Assembly (NCBI GenBank): GCA_951812335.1
Contig: OX638293.1
Location: 2,459,175-2,523,174, forward strand
Length of the DNA: 64,000 nt
Direction: 5' to 3'
Origin: Rhodothermales bacterium
GTDB lineage: Bacteria > Bacteroidota > Rhodothermia > Rhodothermales > VXPQ01
Each line of letters begins with the position of its first letter. Positions within the stretch are counted from its first letter, which is position 1. The notes beneath the pieces are model-generated. The model was given only the letters and a program-made list of their open reading frames with translations. It was not told the DNA's origin and searched no databases. Both the position numbers and the translations under genes were made by a program. Shown here one piece after another: positions 51,826 through 60,141 of this stretch.

Positions 51826-52638
51826 TTATACCGCCAGGGTGGCGGCGTTCACGCGTTTGTGCAGAAAATGCAGCATGATCCGGTTGAACGTATCGGGGTG
51901 TTCCAGCATCGGGGCATGACCGCACTTCTCGATAAAATGCAACTCGGCATCCGGGATGAGCTCCTCAAACTGCTTCGCGACATCCGGCGGCGTAATCGTG
52001 TCGTTCTCCCCCCAGACGAGTAGCGTAGGCGCCTGGACCTCGTGCAGGCGGGTACCAACGGTTTCGTTTTTCGACGCCCTTGCCATCTTGATCAATCTGG
52101 TCACACAGGCTCGATCTGCGACAACTTCCAACATCTCGTTCACCAGGTCTTCCGTCACATGTTTCTCTTCGTAGAAGGTGAGAGCTGCTCGTTCCCGGAT
52201 GAAATCCGGGTCATACCGACGCGGGCTGCCGGTTCCCATCTCCACCTCGTACAAGCCCGAGGAACCGGTGAGTATCAGCGCGCATGCGCGCCGGGGGTGG
52301 GCGAGAATATACAGGCTGGCGAGTTGCCCCCCCAGCGAGTTGCCCGCAAGCGTCACGAATTCAAGATTCATCACGTCGAGGAATTCGTGTACATACCGCA
52401 CCAGCCCCCCCAGGCTGGTTTGATCCTTGGGAAGCGTGTACACCGGCAGCATGGGAACGATGGCACGGTATCCGTTAGCCGCAACGGACCGGACAGCATC
52501 CGTCCAGTTCGTCAAATTCCCCAGCATGCCATGCAGAAAAACAACCGGGGGGCGCTCCGTCACAGGCCCTTCCTCTATATACCGGAAGGCATCCCGCTCC
52601 CTGATTTTGTACAGGGATTTCTCTATAACAGTGTACAT
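51826..52638 (-). CDS. Alpha/beta-hydrolase
   Basis: The 270-residue product has the oxyanion-hole motif VVFLHGMLGNLTNW, the nucleophile elbow GNSLGG, the Asp in LLVWGENDTITP and the His in EKCGHAPMLEHPD, so the triad is complete. The fold is that of small C-C hydrolases and esterases such as MhpC/BphD relatives. No signal peptide is present. The substrate is unknown; no pathway neighbours help. Confidence 0.92.
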   Translation of the reverse strand: MYTVIEKSLYKIRERDAFRYIEEGPVTERPPVVFLHGMLGNLTNWTDAVRSVAANGYRAIVPMLPVYTLPKDQTSLGGLVRYVHEFLDVMNLEFVTLAGNSLGGQLASLYILAHPRRACALILTGSSGLYEVEMGTGSPRRYDPDFIRERAALTFYEEKHVTEDLVNEMLEVVADRACVTRLIKMARASKNETVGTRLHEVQAPTLLVWGENDTITPPDVAKQFEELIPDAELHFIEKCGHAPMLEHPDTFNRIMLHFLHKRVNAATLAV

Positions 52639-52930
52639 GCAGCTTGCATTCGATGACTCGCAACAACTCGATAAGATACGGCGTAAAGTTTTTCAATAAA
52701 AATGACTTGGCGCACCTCCTGTAGCTTCTCGTTCGTGGAGCGCCGGCGCAGGAGTGTCGGAAAGTATTTGCCCCGAACATTGCACGGTATGTTCGGCATT
52801 CCGACCGGGCCCTGGCTTGCCGGGTCGGAACTTGGCATGCCGTTCCGTGTACACATTTATTCACCTCGCAGGAACCCTGTAACCAAGCTGCCAAACACTA
52901 CTACCGTATTTACGACAGGAGATCGTCATT
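52639..52930. promoter_or_regulatory. Divergent upstream region of hydrolase and COX24-like gene
   Basis: About 290 bp without a convincing gene. A ribosome site AGGAG lies at 52917-52922 before the tiny gene. The region is assumed to hold both promoters; I see no clear motif. Confidence 0.45.
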
Positions 52931-53026
52931 ATGCCATGCGGACGTAAACGCAAGCGACACAAGATCGCTACCCACAAAAGGAAAAAACGACTTCGGAAGA
53001 ATCGCCACAAGAAGAAAGGAAGATAA
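52931..53026 (+). CDS. AURKAIP1/COX24-domain basic mini-protein
   Basis: The 31-residue frame (MPCGRKRKRHKIATHKRKKR, then LRKNRHKKKGR) is almost entirely basic. It matches the short AURKAIP1/COX24-domain proteins of Bacteroidota, which are similar in size and make-up to ribosome-associated peptides such as bTHX. An AGGAG site lies 9-10 bases upstream. Association with the ribosome is likely by analogy, not shown here. Confidence 0.9.
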   Translation: MPCGRKRKRHKIATHKRKKRLRKNRHKKKGR

Positions 53027-53063
53027 ACGTCGGGCTTGAGAGCTTGACCTGATCACATATCGA

Positions 53064-53399
53064 ATGAAACATTACACATTGAGTAATATCGTTCGAGCAG
53101 GGGCATGGGGCCTGATAGCCGGCGTGTCCGCAGGGTTTGCTGTCGGGCTTTTACTGGCGCCGGGGGAAGGGCGGAAGCTGCGCCGCCGCCTTGTTTATCA
53201 ACTGGAAACGCTGGCAAATCGGATCGGATCGGTCGTTGAGGACTTCTCCAGCCCGGAAGGCGACAGTGAAGCACGCCGCACGGGAAATCGACTCGTCGAG
53301 GACGCCGAGGAGGAGGCTCGCAGGATCCGGAACGAAATAGACGCGCTGCTTGGAGACGCCCGGGGCGCTTCTTCGCCTTCTTCCGAAGAGGAAAGATAA
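53064..53399 (+). CDS. YtxH-domain protein
   Basis: The 111-residue product has one membrane or glycine-zipper helix (AGAWGLIAGVSAGFAVGLLL) followed by APGEGRKLRRRLVYQLETLA, the YtxH hallmark (LLAP.sG.e.R..l), and a charged helical tail with EDAEEEARRIRNEIDALLGD. YtxH proteins are general-stress proteins of unknown mechanism. It starts 38 bp after the COX24-like gene. Confidence 0.88.
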   Translation: MKHYTLSNIVRAGAWGLIAGVSAGFAVGLLLAPGEGRKLRRRLVYQLETLANRIGSVVEDFSSPEGDSEARRTGNRLVEDAEEEARRIRNEIDALLGDARGASSPSSEEER

Positions 53400-53454
53400 A
53401 CGATAGTATCAGCGTCCCCGGCAATATGCATCCGGCCGGCGCACTTCCTGTCTC

Positions 53455-54267
53455 ATGACGAACTTTTCGATTCTTCTTCCACCTTCCGAAAAATCGCAAC
53501 CGGGGGGAAATCCTTTCGTTCCGGACATGTTCGACTACCGCACGCCGAACACGTTCAACTACTTCAACGAATTGAACGCCGAACGTCGGAAGATCATCGG
53601 CGCCGTGCAGGAGGCCATCGAAGCAGGAGACAATCTCGAAGAGTTGTTTTCGGCCAACGGAGAATATCTCGCGCAAGCGATCGGTTTGAATCGAGAAATC
53701 TACGATGCGCCGCTTATGGCTGCGCTGGATCGCTTCAGCCCGGGCGTGATGTACGAAGCCATGGATTTTCCGGGATTGCCCACCGGAGCGCAACGTCGCC
53801 TGCTTGAAAACGGCATCATTTTCTCCGGATTGTTCGGACTGTTACGCCCAGACGATCTTATTCCCGATCACCGGCTACCCATCGAATCGGAGGTGCCGAA
53901 CATCGGTGCGTTGACCGATTTCTGGCGTCCCGTCATCAGTCCTGCCCTCAACCGGACTATCGCCGACGCATTCGTATGGGATATGCTGCCCGATTCACAC
54001 CTTGCTGCCTGGGAAGACGAATGCAGTTATGCGCAAATCGTGCGCGTAAAGTTCTACGACGAAAAGAACGGAACACGGAAAGAACCAGATGCAAACGTGG
54101 CACCGCTCAGAGGAAAACTGGTCAATTTCATTGTGCGTGAATCGCTGGAAGACCTGGAGCCTTTGCTACAGTGGAAGCACCCGGACGGATATGCGTGCGA
54201 CCCGGACGGGATGACAGAAAATGCAGCATCGAAGAAAATAGAGGTTGCCTTCGTGAAGCGGACCTGA
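53455..54267 (+). CDS. yaaA: YaaA (DUF328) peroxide-stress protein
   Basis: The 270-residue product starts ILLPPSEKSQPGGNPFVPDM, the family signature, and includes FSGLFGLLRPDDLIPDHRLP (YG.lrp.D.I..YRLe pattern) and LRGKLVNFIVRESLEDLEPL near the end. YaaA lowers intracellular iron and binds DNA under peroxide stress in Escherichia coli. The stop lies 29 bp from the stop of coaX on the opposite strand. Confidence 0.93.
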   Translation: MTNFSILLPPSEKSQPGGNPFVPDMFDYRTPNTFNYFNELNAERRKIIGAVQEAIEAGDNLEELFSANGEYLAQAIGLNREIYDAPLMAALDRFSPGVMYEAMDFPGLPTGAQRRLLENGIIFSGLFGLLRPDDLIPDHRLPIESEVPNIGALTDFWRPVISPALNRTIADAFVWDMLPDSHLAAWEDECSYAQIVRVKFYDEKNGTRKEPDANVAPLRGKLVNFIVRESLEDLEPLLQWKHPDGYACDPDGMTENAASKKIEVAFVKRT

Positions 54268-54296
54268 ATGCATTCCGGCGCAGCCGGCGCATGACG

Positions 54297-55082
54297 CTAC
54301 CCTGTTTTCGCCTCGTTCAGCGCCATGAGAAGGCGCACGCCTTTCAGTACAAGATATTCGTCCGCCCGATCGATCTCCGCCGCCTGTTCTGCAAGCAGGC
54401 GGCCCCATCCGCCGGTAGCGACCGCAAAAGCCTCCTCCTGCAAGGTTTCCCGGATTCGGCGGAGGAGCCCGCGTACACCCTCGACGAATCCGTACATGAT
54501 TCCGGATTGCATGGCCTCGGCCGTCGACCGGCCTACAAGCGTGGGCGGCCACTCCGGAGCAACGTCGGGAAGCTGCGCCGTATCCCGGTGCAATGCACTC
54601 AAGGCAAGTTCCGGTCCGGGGCCGATCGTACCCCCGACATAAACGCCGCTCCGATGCAAGACCTCGCAGGTGACGGCGCTGCCCGCATCGATGACGATCA
54701 CGTGGCGTGGATCGCCGTTCTCCGGCGATGTTCCGTATTCGAGCCAGGCAGCTGCGGCGGCGGCAAGGCGATCGACTCCCAGCGTTTCGGGACTGGCGGA
54801 GTCGAGCCGGAACGGCAACCGCATCGCGGAGTGGATTTGCACGGGGGTATGACCCCGACCCTGTAGCAGGCGGACCAGACATGCGGCCGAATCCGGCACG
54901 ACGGACGCTATACCGGTCCGGTGCACGATGGCTGAGGCAGTACGCACCTGGTTTATAGCCTCGTCCAGCCCGGATTCCATCCCTCCGGGATCGTGCGGCA
55001 GCGAGAACGCATGGTGCAGCAAGTTCCCTTCGAACGCTCCCCCTTTGATCGCGCTGTTGCCTATATCGAACGTGAGCCACAT
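54297..55082 (-). CDS. coaX: Type III pantothenate kinase
   Basis: The 261-residue enzyme phosphorylates pantothenate, the first step to coenzyme A. The ASKHA fold is shown by MWLTFDIGNSAIKGGAFEGN (phosphate 1, catalytic Asp), GVDRLAAAAAAWLEYG, VIVIDAGSAVTCEVLHRSGV and GGTIGPGPELALSALHRDTA. The glycine-rich ATGGWGRLLA is the adenosine motif. It starts 13 bp after the birA stop, an arrangement (birA-coaX) common in bacteria. Confidence 0.96.
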   Translation of the reverse strand: MWLTFDIGNSAIKGGAFEGNLLHHAFSLPHDPGGMESGLDEAINQVRTASAIVHRTGIASVVPDSAACLVRLLQGRGHTPVQIHSAMRLPFRLDSASPETLGVDRLAAAAAAWLEYGTSPENGDPRHVIVIDAGSAVTCEVLHRSGVYVGGTIGPGPELALSALHRDTAQLPDVAPEWPPTLVGRSTAEAMQSGIMYGFVEGVRGLLRRIRETLQEEAFAVATGGWGRLLAEQAAEIDRADEYLVLKGVRLLMALNEAKTG

Positions 55083-55095
55083 GGATTTCGGGTAA

Positions 55096-55941
55096 TCAAT
55101 GCACGGTGGTCACTTCGCCGGCATGAAACGTCCGTACGCCTTCGTCGGTAGCGAGCAGAAGGCCGCCGGTCTCCCCCAGTCCCGCTACAATGCCCTGCAC
55201 GGAACCGTTCCCGTGCGCAAAGCGAAGTTCCACCGGAGCATTCAGGTTGTGCATACGGTGCATGTACCGCTTCTTCAAAGCGACCGCTTCTTCTTCGAGG
55301 TGATCGAACGCTTTTTCGAGACGATCAAATACGGCAGCGAGCAGATGAGCGCGGTGGATGGGGCGCCCGGTGGCCAGCAAAAGCGATGTGGCCTGGTGTT
55401 CGATATCGGTTGGAAGCGTATCCTCGTTGACATTTATGCCGATCCCGAGAATGACGGCGCGCGATGCGGCGGATGCCTGACTCGCTCCAGCGGATTCCAG
55501 CAACATCCCGCAGCATTTCCTGTCGTCGATCAGGATGTCGTTGGGCCATTTTATCTGTGTGCATACAGGCGCCGTAAAGCCGTCGATAGCTTCCGCCGCC
55601 GCCACGCAGGCGGCCATCGTAATGAGATTCCAGCGGTCGGGCGCCAGCACCGGCCGCAGGACCACGGAAAAGGTCAGGTTGAGACCGCTGCGCGCCGACC
55701 ACATGCGCCCCATGCGTCCTCGCCCTTTCGTCTGGAGCTCTGCGTACACGACCGCCCCGTCCGGCGCTCCCGCGGCGGCCCAATCCAGTGCAAGGTCGTT
55801 CGTGGAGGTCACGGCATCACAGGAACGGATCTCCTTCCCGATATAGCCTTGCCGACCAGTGTACTGCGCATCGAGCAGGCTACGCGCCTCATGGGCAGGC
55901 CCGCTCGTTACCTCGCGCAGGGACGTGACCATGGGACGCAT
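55096..55941 (-). CDS. birA: Biotin--[acetyl-CoA-carboxylase] ligase
   Basis: The start at 55941 gives 281 residues; a second ATG is at 55932. Upstream in-frame sequence runs into palindromic element E7 and is not likely coding. The biotin-ligase motifs are STNDLAL, the ATP loop KGRGRMGRMW, NLTFSVVLRP, QIKWPNDILIDDRKCCGMLL and GIGINVNEDTLP. There is no N-terminal HTH, so it is a monofunctional ligase. It attaches biotin to acetyl-CoA carboxylase. Confidence 0.95.
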   Translation of the reverse strand: MRPMVTSLREVTSGPAHEARSLLDAQYTGRQGYIGKEIRSCDAVTSTNDLALDWAAAGAPDGAVVYAELQTKGRGRMGRMWSARSGLNLTFSVVLRPVLAPDRWNLITMAACVAAAEAIDGFTAPVCTQIKWPNDILIDDRKCCGMLLESAGASQASAASRAVILGIGINVNEDTLPTDIEHQATSLLLATGRPIHRAHLLAAVFDRLEKAFDHLEEEAVALKKRYMHRMHNLNAPVELRFAHGNGSVQGIVAGLGETGGLLLATDEGVRTFHAGEVTTVH

Positions 55942-55983
55942 GTTAGCAATAACGAGCGAGATGAAAAGGAACACGCATAAAAT

Positions 55984-56046
55984 ATGGGATACTCTGATCA
56001 AAACCGCTTCGATCAGCGCTTCACGGACTTAATAAGAGTATCCCAT
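55984..56046. repeat. Dispersed palindromic element, short form (E7)
   Basis: ATGGGATAC at 55984 and GTATCCCAT at 56038 are perfect inverted ends; the inner parts are CTCTGATCAAAACCGCTTCG on the left and GGACTTAATAAGA on the right. The outermost ATG/CAT differ from TTAA in E6 and TA in E8 but are complementary to each other, so the palindrome extends into copy-specific flanks. It lies between birA and the lipoprotein gene at 56101. Confidence 0.85.
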
Positions 56047-56100
56047 GGTGTGTTGCTTATTGCGGGGGCGCTACATGAGACATGGGCCTTGCCCGGACAT

Positions 56101-56988
56101 TCAACCGGTTCGATCCGGATCGTCATGATTCAACGCCGGATCCATTTCCCCGAAATCGTAATACTCCGTGGCGCTCCGGAAACGCTGCGCAGGACGCAGC
56201 AGGAGCTCGATATGCGTTTCGAACCGGGTATTTCCCGGTACCCATGTCCCGGAAGGAAGCCGATCTGCAATTAGGAACAAGGCGCTTTCTTCCCGAAACC
56301 ACAACGCGGCATGCACACGCTCGATGTATATGCCGACGAGACGGTCCGACGCCCGTTCCAGATACAGGCGCACGCGCCGGATGGACCGGGATGCTTCGAA
56401 ACCCGGGCGAGCGGTAATCCGAACGACCCGCACGGGGCGGGCGAACAGCACGGAGTCGGGGGCGAATTCGTACCGCCAGGTTTCCCGGTTCCGGGCTACG
56501 GTATACGGCGGGTCTTCCGGAATGATATACTCCGGCAAATCGAATGCGGCGAGACCGGCTGCATGCAGGTCGGCGTCCGCCGAAACGAAACGGCGCAGAT
56601 AACCGAAATCGAACGTTCCGGAAGACTCCGAGCGGATCGTGCGCGTCCCTTCCGCATCGTGCCGCACTTCTTGTTCGCGGGAAGCGAGGAGCGTACCGTC
56701 CTCTTCGAATTGCCCGGTGCGGATTCGTTTCGTGTGCGCACGGGTCGAAACGCTCCGAAAGGCGGAGCGGAGCGCCGTCTCGTCGATGCGTTCCAGCAAG
56801 GCGACGATGGAATCGGCAGCGGCCGATTCCTCCGGCGTCAGTGGAGCGGGCGGCGGTTTCCGATCCGCGCATCCCGACGCAAGACACAACAGGCACGCGC
56901 CCCATGCGAGCGCCGGCGCATACGCAACCCGCCGCGGGGACAATATGGTCCGGACAGACAGGAACGTTCGCAACATCGAATAAGGCAT
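56101..56988 (-). CDS. Putative lipoprotein of unknown function
   Basis: With the start at 56988 the product has 295 residues (an ATG at 56976 is an alternative). The N-terminus has Arg, a hydrophobic stretch (AYAPALAWGACLLCLASGC) and a lipobox ASGC. The body alternates beta strands (SSGTFDFGYLRRFVSADADL, ETWRYEFAPDSVLFARPVRV, FETHIELLLRPAQRFRSATE) similar to outer-membrane lipoprotein-sorting-like folds, but I cannot assign a family. It lies upstream of birA on the same strand. Confidence 0.65.
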   Translation of the reverse strand: MPYSMLRTFLSVRTILSPRRVAYAPALAWGACLLCLASGCADRKPPPAPLTPEESAAADSIVALLERIDETALRSAFRSVSTRAHTKRIRTGQFEEDGTLLASREQEVRHDAEGTRTIRSESSGTFDFGYLRRFVSADADLHAAGLAAFDLPEYIIPEDPPYTVARNRETWRYEFAPDSVLFARPVRVVRITARPGFEASRSIRRVRLYLERASDRLVGIYIERVHAALWFREESALFLIADRLPSGTWVPGNTRFETHIELLLRPAQRFRSATEYYDFGEMDPALNHDDPDRTG

Positions 56989-57012
56989 GACACAGCGGGA
57001 AAAACCGGGCAA

Positions 57013-57128
57013 GAGCGTATACAGTAGCGAATAAGACCTCCGATTCCTACATTTCAGGCGCGCATCCGGTTATGCTGCATGCGCCGCGCATGTTGGAAGC
57101 GAGCGAAAACTCCTCGACAATATAGTTA
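57013..57128. other. Short non-coding stretch before element E8
   Basis: About 115 bp between the lipoprotein gene and element E8, presumably holding its promoter. No other signal is seen. Confidence 0.35.
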
Positions 57129-57386
57129 TAGGATACTCTGATCGAAACCACTTCGCCCGGCGCTTCACGTTCGCGAGTATAAGACATCATGATTCCATCG
57201 TCGGAATTAGCGGGAAACGCTGCGGATTCGAAGCCATGCGGGCGTGCAGCGCCCTTCGGGAGATTGAGAGGGGTGCGCTGGCCGCGTCCTTTCTCATTAT
57301 GCGGGGCCTGCCACATCGCTTCGTCATTCCTTGCCGGCGCACCCTTCTCAGCCTCTGAACTTCGCGGACTTAATCAAAGTATCCTA
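57129..57386 (+). repeat. Dispersed palindromic element, longest form (E8)
   Basis: The ends TAGGATACTCTGAT and the reverse complement of ATCAAAGTATCCTA enclose about 258 bp. The first 150 nt align with copy E2 throughout and with E6 until its right end. The interior hairpin reads GCG-GGAAA-CGC. It stops 20 bp before the fabI start and so is in the fabI leader or promoter region. Confidence 0.85.
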
Positions 57387-57406
57387 CTAAAATAATCCAC
57401 AGGAAG

Positions 57407-58231
57407 ATGACCGGAAACGGCTTGTTGCAAGGAAAAAAGGGGCTCGTCTTCGGCGCCCTGAACGATCAGAGCATCGGATGGGCTATTACGGAAGCCGCGC
57501 ACCGGGAAGGAGCGTCTCTCGTTCTTTCGAATGCGCCGGTAGCCCGACGCCTCGGTACACTGAACAGTCTGGCCGAACAAACCGGGAGCCAGATCATGTG
57601 GGCAGACGCCACGAACGACGACGACCTGACCGCGTTGTATGCGCAGGTCAAGGAAGACGGTCCGCTCGATTTTATCGTGCATTCCATCGGAATGGGCGTC
57701 AATCTGCGAAAAAACGTACCGTACCCGGAACTCAAGTACGCGTGGTACCAGAAAACGCTGGATATTTCCGCCATCAGCCTGCACCGAATCGTACATCATG
57801 CGCTCGAAGCCGGCGCCCTCGCGGACGGCGCTTCCATCGTCGCGCTCACGTACATCGGCGCCCAGCGCGTGTTTTCGAAGTATTCCGAGATGGGCGACGC
57901 CAAGGCGTTGCTGGAAAGCATTGCGCGTTCGTTCGGCTACCGGCTGGGCAAGCGGGGCATTCGCATCAACACGGTTTCGCAGAGCCCGACCCGTACTGTG
58001 GCGGGATCGGGGATTGACGGATTCGATGCCATGTTCGAATTCGCGGAGCGGATTTCCCCGCTCGGTAATGCGGATGCGGCAAGTTGCGCGGATTATACCG
58101 TCACGCTCCTGAGCGACTACACCCGCATGGTGACCATGCAGACGCTGTATCACGACGGAGGCTTCAGCGCCATGGGCATTTCGGACGAAGTTGTCGAGGG
58201 GCTTGCAAAAGCATTTCCTTCGGGACAGTAA
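57407..58231 (+). CDS. fabI: Enoyl-[acyl-carrier-protein] reductase (NADH), FabI type
   Basis: The 274-residue enzyme reduces trans-2-enoyl-ACP, the last step of fatty-acid elongation, and is the triclosan-type target. It has the FabI cofactor region GLVFGALNDQSIGWAITEA, the SIGMGVNLRKN substrate loop and the catalytic residues Tyr149, Tyr159 and Lys166 with the right spacing (YIGAQRVFSKYSEMGDAK). An AGGA site lies close upstream. It is 2 bp from the L,D-transpeptidase gene, so the two share a transcript. Confidence 0.96.
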   Translation: MTGNGLLQGKKGLVFGALNDQSIGWAITEAAHREGASLVLSNAPVARRLGTLNSLAEQTGSQIMWADATNDDDLTALYAQVKEDGPLDFIVHSIGMGVNLRKNVPYPELKYAWYQKTLDISAISLHRIVHHALEAGALADGASIVALTYIGAQRVFSKYSEMGDAKALLESIARSFGYRLGKRGIRINTVSQSPTRTVAGSGIDGFDAMFEFAERISPLGNADAASCADYTVTLLSDYTRMVTMQTLYHDGGFSAMGISDEVVEGLAKAFPSGQ

Positions 58232-58233
58232 GA

Positions 58234-58983
58234 ATGACGCCCGCATTCTTTCCGATTTTTTTTGCGCTGGTTTTCTTGGTGTCCGGAGCCGCTCCTTCGG
58301 ACGGAGACGTTTCGCCTCCGCTATACTATTCCGTCGAGCGGGACGGCACGCTGTACGCACTCCCGGACCGGACGGCGCCTTTGCCCGATTTTCGGCCGCT
58401 CGCCCTGCAGGAGCCGCTCTTCATGCTGGATGCGCAGGACGGGTGGCTGCATGTCAGCACGAGGGATGACGTTACCGGCTTCGTGCCCGAGGAATCCGTG
58501 TCCAATGTGTGGCTTCGCATTTCAAAGAAGCGGCAAATGCTTTTTGCGTACCGGGGAGCGAATCTGGCGTTTCGGGTTCCGGTGGATCTGGCTCTCAATG
58601 CCATTATGGACAAGGAACGAAGAGGCGGTCCGCTGGAACCCGATCACTGGCGTACGCCCGAAGGAAACTTCCATATCGTGGCGAAAAACCCGGACAGCAA
58701 ATTCTACAAAGCGCTTCTGCTGAACTATCCCTCGGCGGAAGACGCCGAACGGGGAATCGGATCGGGGCTTATCACGGATGAGCAATACCGTGCTATTGTG
58801 GAGGCGGAAGAGACGATCGGGATACCCCCGATGAACACCCCGCTTGGCGGGTATATCGAAATTCACGGCAACGGCACAGGGGCCGGCGTGAACTGGACGG
58901 AGGGGTGCATAGCCGTAACCGACCGGGCGATCGACCGGTTATGGGAGATGGTGCATGTGGGTACGCCGGTGCTGGTTGAGTAG
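58234..58983 (+). CDS. Exported L,D-transpeptidase (YkuD family)
   Basis: The start at 58234 gives 249 residues with a signal peptide ending near SGAAP. Residues about 30-92 resemble an SH3-like domain (LYYSVERDGTLYALPD, WLHVSTRDDVTGFVPE). The YkuD catalytic part follows: RISKKRQMLFAYRGANLAFR, TPEGNFHIVAKNP, and the active-site motif HGNGTGAGVNWTEGCIAV with His211 and Cys225. Such enzymes form 3-3 cross-links in peptidoglycan or attach lipoproteins to it. Coupling to fabI links wall and lipid genes. Confidence 0.93.
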   Translation: MTPAFFPIFFALVFLVSGAAPSDGDVSPPLYYSVERDGTLYALPDRTAPLPDFRPLALQEPLFMLDAQDGWLHVSTRDDVTGFVPEESVSNVWLRISKKRQMLFAYRGANLAFRVPVDLALNAIMDKERRGGPLEPDHWRTPEGNFHIVAKNPDSKFYKALLLNYPSAEDAERGIGSGLITDEQYRAIVEAEETIGIPPMNTPLGGYIEIHGNGTGAGVNWTEGCIAVTDRAIDRLWEMVHVGTPVLVE

Positions 58984-59370
58984 GGAGTTATACCAAATCC
59001 GCCTCTATACACGTTACCAGGTCAGCGTTGGATGAGCGCACCTCCTCAATCCAAAAGAAGAAGGTCAACAAACCAGGATAGAACCATGAACAAGATCGCC
59101 ATCCTGCACCTGCTGGTTAATCTGGCAATCCTTGGGACACTCGTTCACGTGTTCTATTTGTAATTTTGGCGAAACACCCATACCCCACAAGAGAGCACCG
59201 TAGTCGTGCTGAACCTGCGACAAGAAACCTGTCCCCCGTTCTTCCGTAGAAAGGGTTAAGGGGGTTTTTGTCCCAGCCGCAAACGGGCCGCTCCGTTCCG
59301 ACGAGTGCGCGCAATGCGCCGGGACAGGACCTCGCGCGGTCATAACGGCTGCGCCGTTCTTTGCACACAT
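58984..59370. other. Region upstream of tmRNA
   Basis: It contains the possible 25-residue frame at 59086 and otherwise no supported gene. The last 25 bp hold a short hairpin AACGGCTGCGCCGTT (59344-59358) and TTTG at 59360-59363 about eight bases before the tmRNA start, the position of the -7 element in Bacteroidota promoters. The TA part of the consensus is not matched. Confidence 0.45.
59086..59163 (+). CDS. Possible 25-residue single-helix membrane peptide
   Basis: MNKIAILHLLVNLAILGTLV followed by HVFYL is one continuous hydrophobic helix with a basic start. An AGGA sits about nine bases upstream. There is no homology I recognise; it may be a small membrane peptide or chance. It lies in the gap between the L,D-transpeptidase and tmRNA genes. 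Confidence 0.4.
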   Translation: MNKIAILHLLVNLAILGTLVHVFYL

Positions 59371-59735
59371 GGGGATGACATGGTTTCGACGGGTGGTATT
59401 CGCGCTGCAAGTTGCGTGTCGAGCTCCTCAGTCCAGCTCGTTAATATGACTGGGAACTGGTAAATGCGAACGATTACTCGTACGCGATGGCGGCGTAAGC
59501 CCCATCTGTCCAATGCGCTGCTCGTTCATCGGCGCGCATCAGGGCACCGACTCAGATGAACCCGCTGCGGCCCGTACCGGCTGAACAGGTTGCAGTCAAA
59601 ACAATCAGCCTTTGCTTGCATCCGGCTCTTGTCGGGCGGCTCTCGATGCGAGTGAGCACGAAAGACCGACTACACACGTAGACGCTTGTCGGTACGGCCA
59701 TTCGGACGCGGGTTCGACTCCCGCCATCTCCACCA
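59371..59735 (+). ncRNA. ssrA: Transfer-messenger RNA (tmRNA)
   Basis: The 365-nt gene begins GGGGATGACATGGTTTCGAC, the near-universal tmRNA start. The acceptor stem GGGGATG pairs with CATCTCC (59725-59731, one G-U) followed by ACCA, and the T arm GCGGGTTCGACTCCCGC is intact. The resume codon GCG at 59466 opens the tag reading frame ANDYSYAMAA ending with TAA at 59496. It rescues stalled ribosomes with SmpB and marks the peptide for proteolysis. The gene is one-piece, not permuted. Confidence 0.98.
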
Positions 59736-59886
59736 CAGTACATCAGGAAGTATGGAAGCGGATCGCGGAAATTTTTCTCGCTCGCTTCTGCGGTTTTTCG
59801 AACGAGCAAGGTTAGATGGCGGCTGCGTGCGTGTCTTGTACCTGTCGCCACGAACGACCGCCTGATTCTTTTTCATTGCTTTGGTC
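59736..59886. other. tmRNA downstream region
   Basis: About 150 bp without a gene. An imperfect inverted repeat (ctcgctcgcttc and cgaacgagc, 59786-59816) with an internal T-run may serve as a weak terminator of tmRNA. Confidence 0.35.
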
Positions 59887-60108
59887 ATGGATACGCACGC
59901 GATTTTCAAGAACCTCGTCAATTCAGGCTTAACGGATAAGCAGTCCGAAGCGATTGTATCCATCATCCGGGATTCCCGGAGTGCGCCCCTTACGAACGAT
60001 ACGCTGGAAGCCACGTTCGAGCGGCAAACTCGCATAATAATTCTGGCGACAGTGGGTATTGCGGCAGCAATGAACGGTATCCTCTTTGCCTTGCTGAGGT
60101 TTTCGTAA
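59887..60108 (+). CDS. Small membrane protein matching the N-terminal half of the DUF1640-like protein
   Basis: The 73-residue product starts MDTHAIFKNLVNSGLTDKQS EAI in the same way as the coiled-coil protein at 19900-20244 (MIDTLAIAHALVNAGLGQRP AEAI) and ends in a membrane helix (IIILATVGIAAAMNGILFAL). The coiled-coil heptads are absent. The next small frame at 60142 matches the C-terminal half of the same protein, so this pair may be a split or rearranged relative. A TTG six bases earlier is an alternative start. Confidence 0.6.
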   Translation: MDTHAIFKNLVNSGLTDKQSEAIVSIIRDSRSAPLTNDTLEATFERQTRIIILATVGIAAAMNGILFALLRFS

Positions 60109-60141
60109 GATACGCCTCGTCGGAAGTAGCGGGAATCGATT

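Noticed and set aside
55942..56001. N-terminal extension of birA to 56001
   Set aside because: The extra codons are hydrophobic and run into palindromic element E7; cytosolic BirA needs no such leader.
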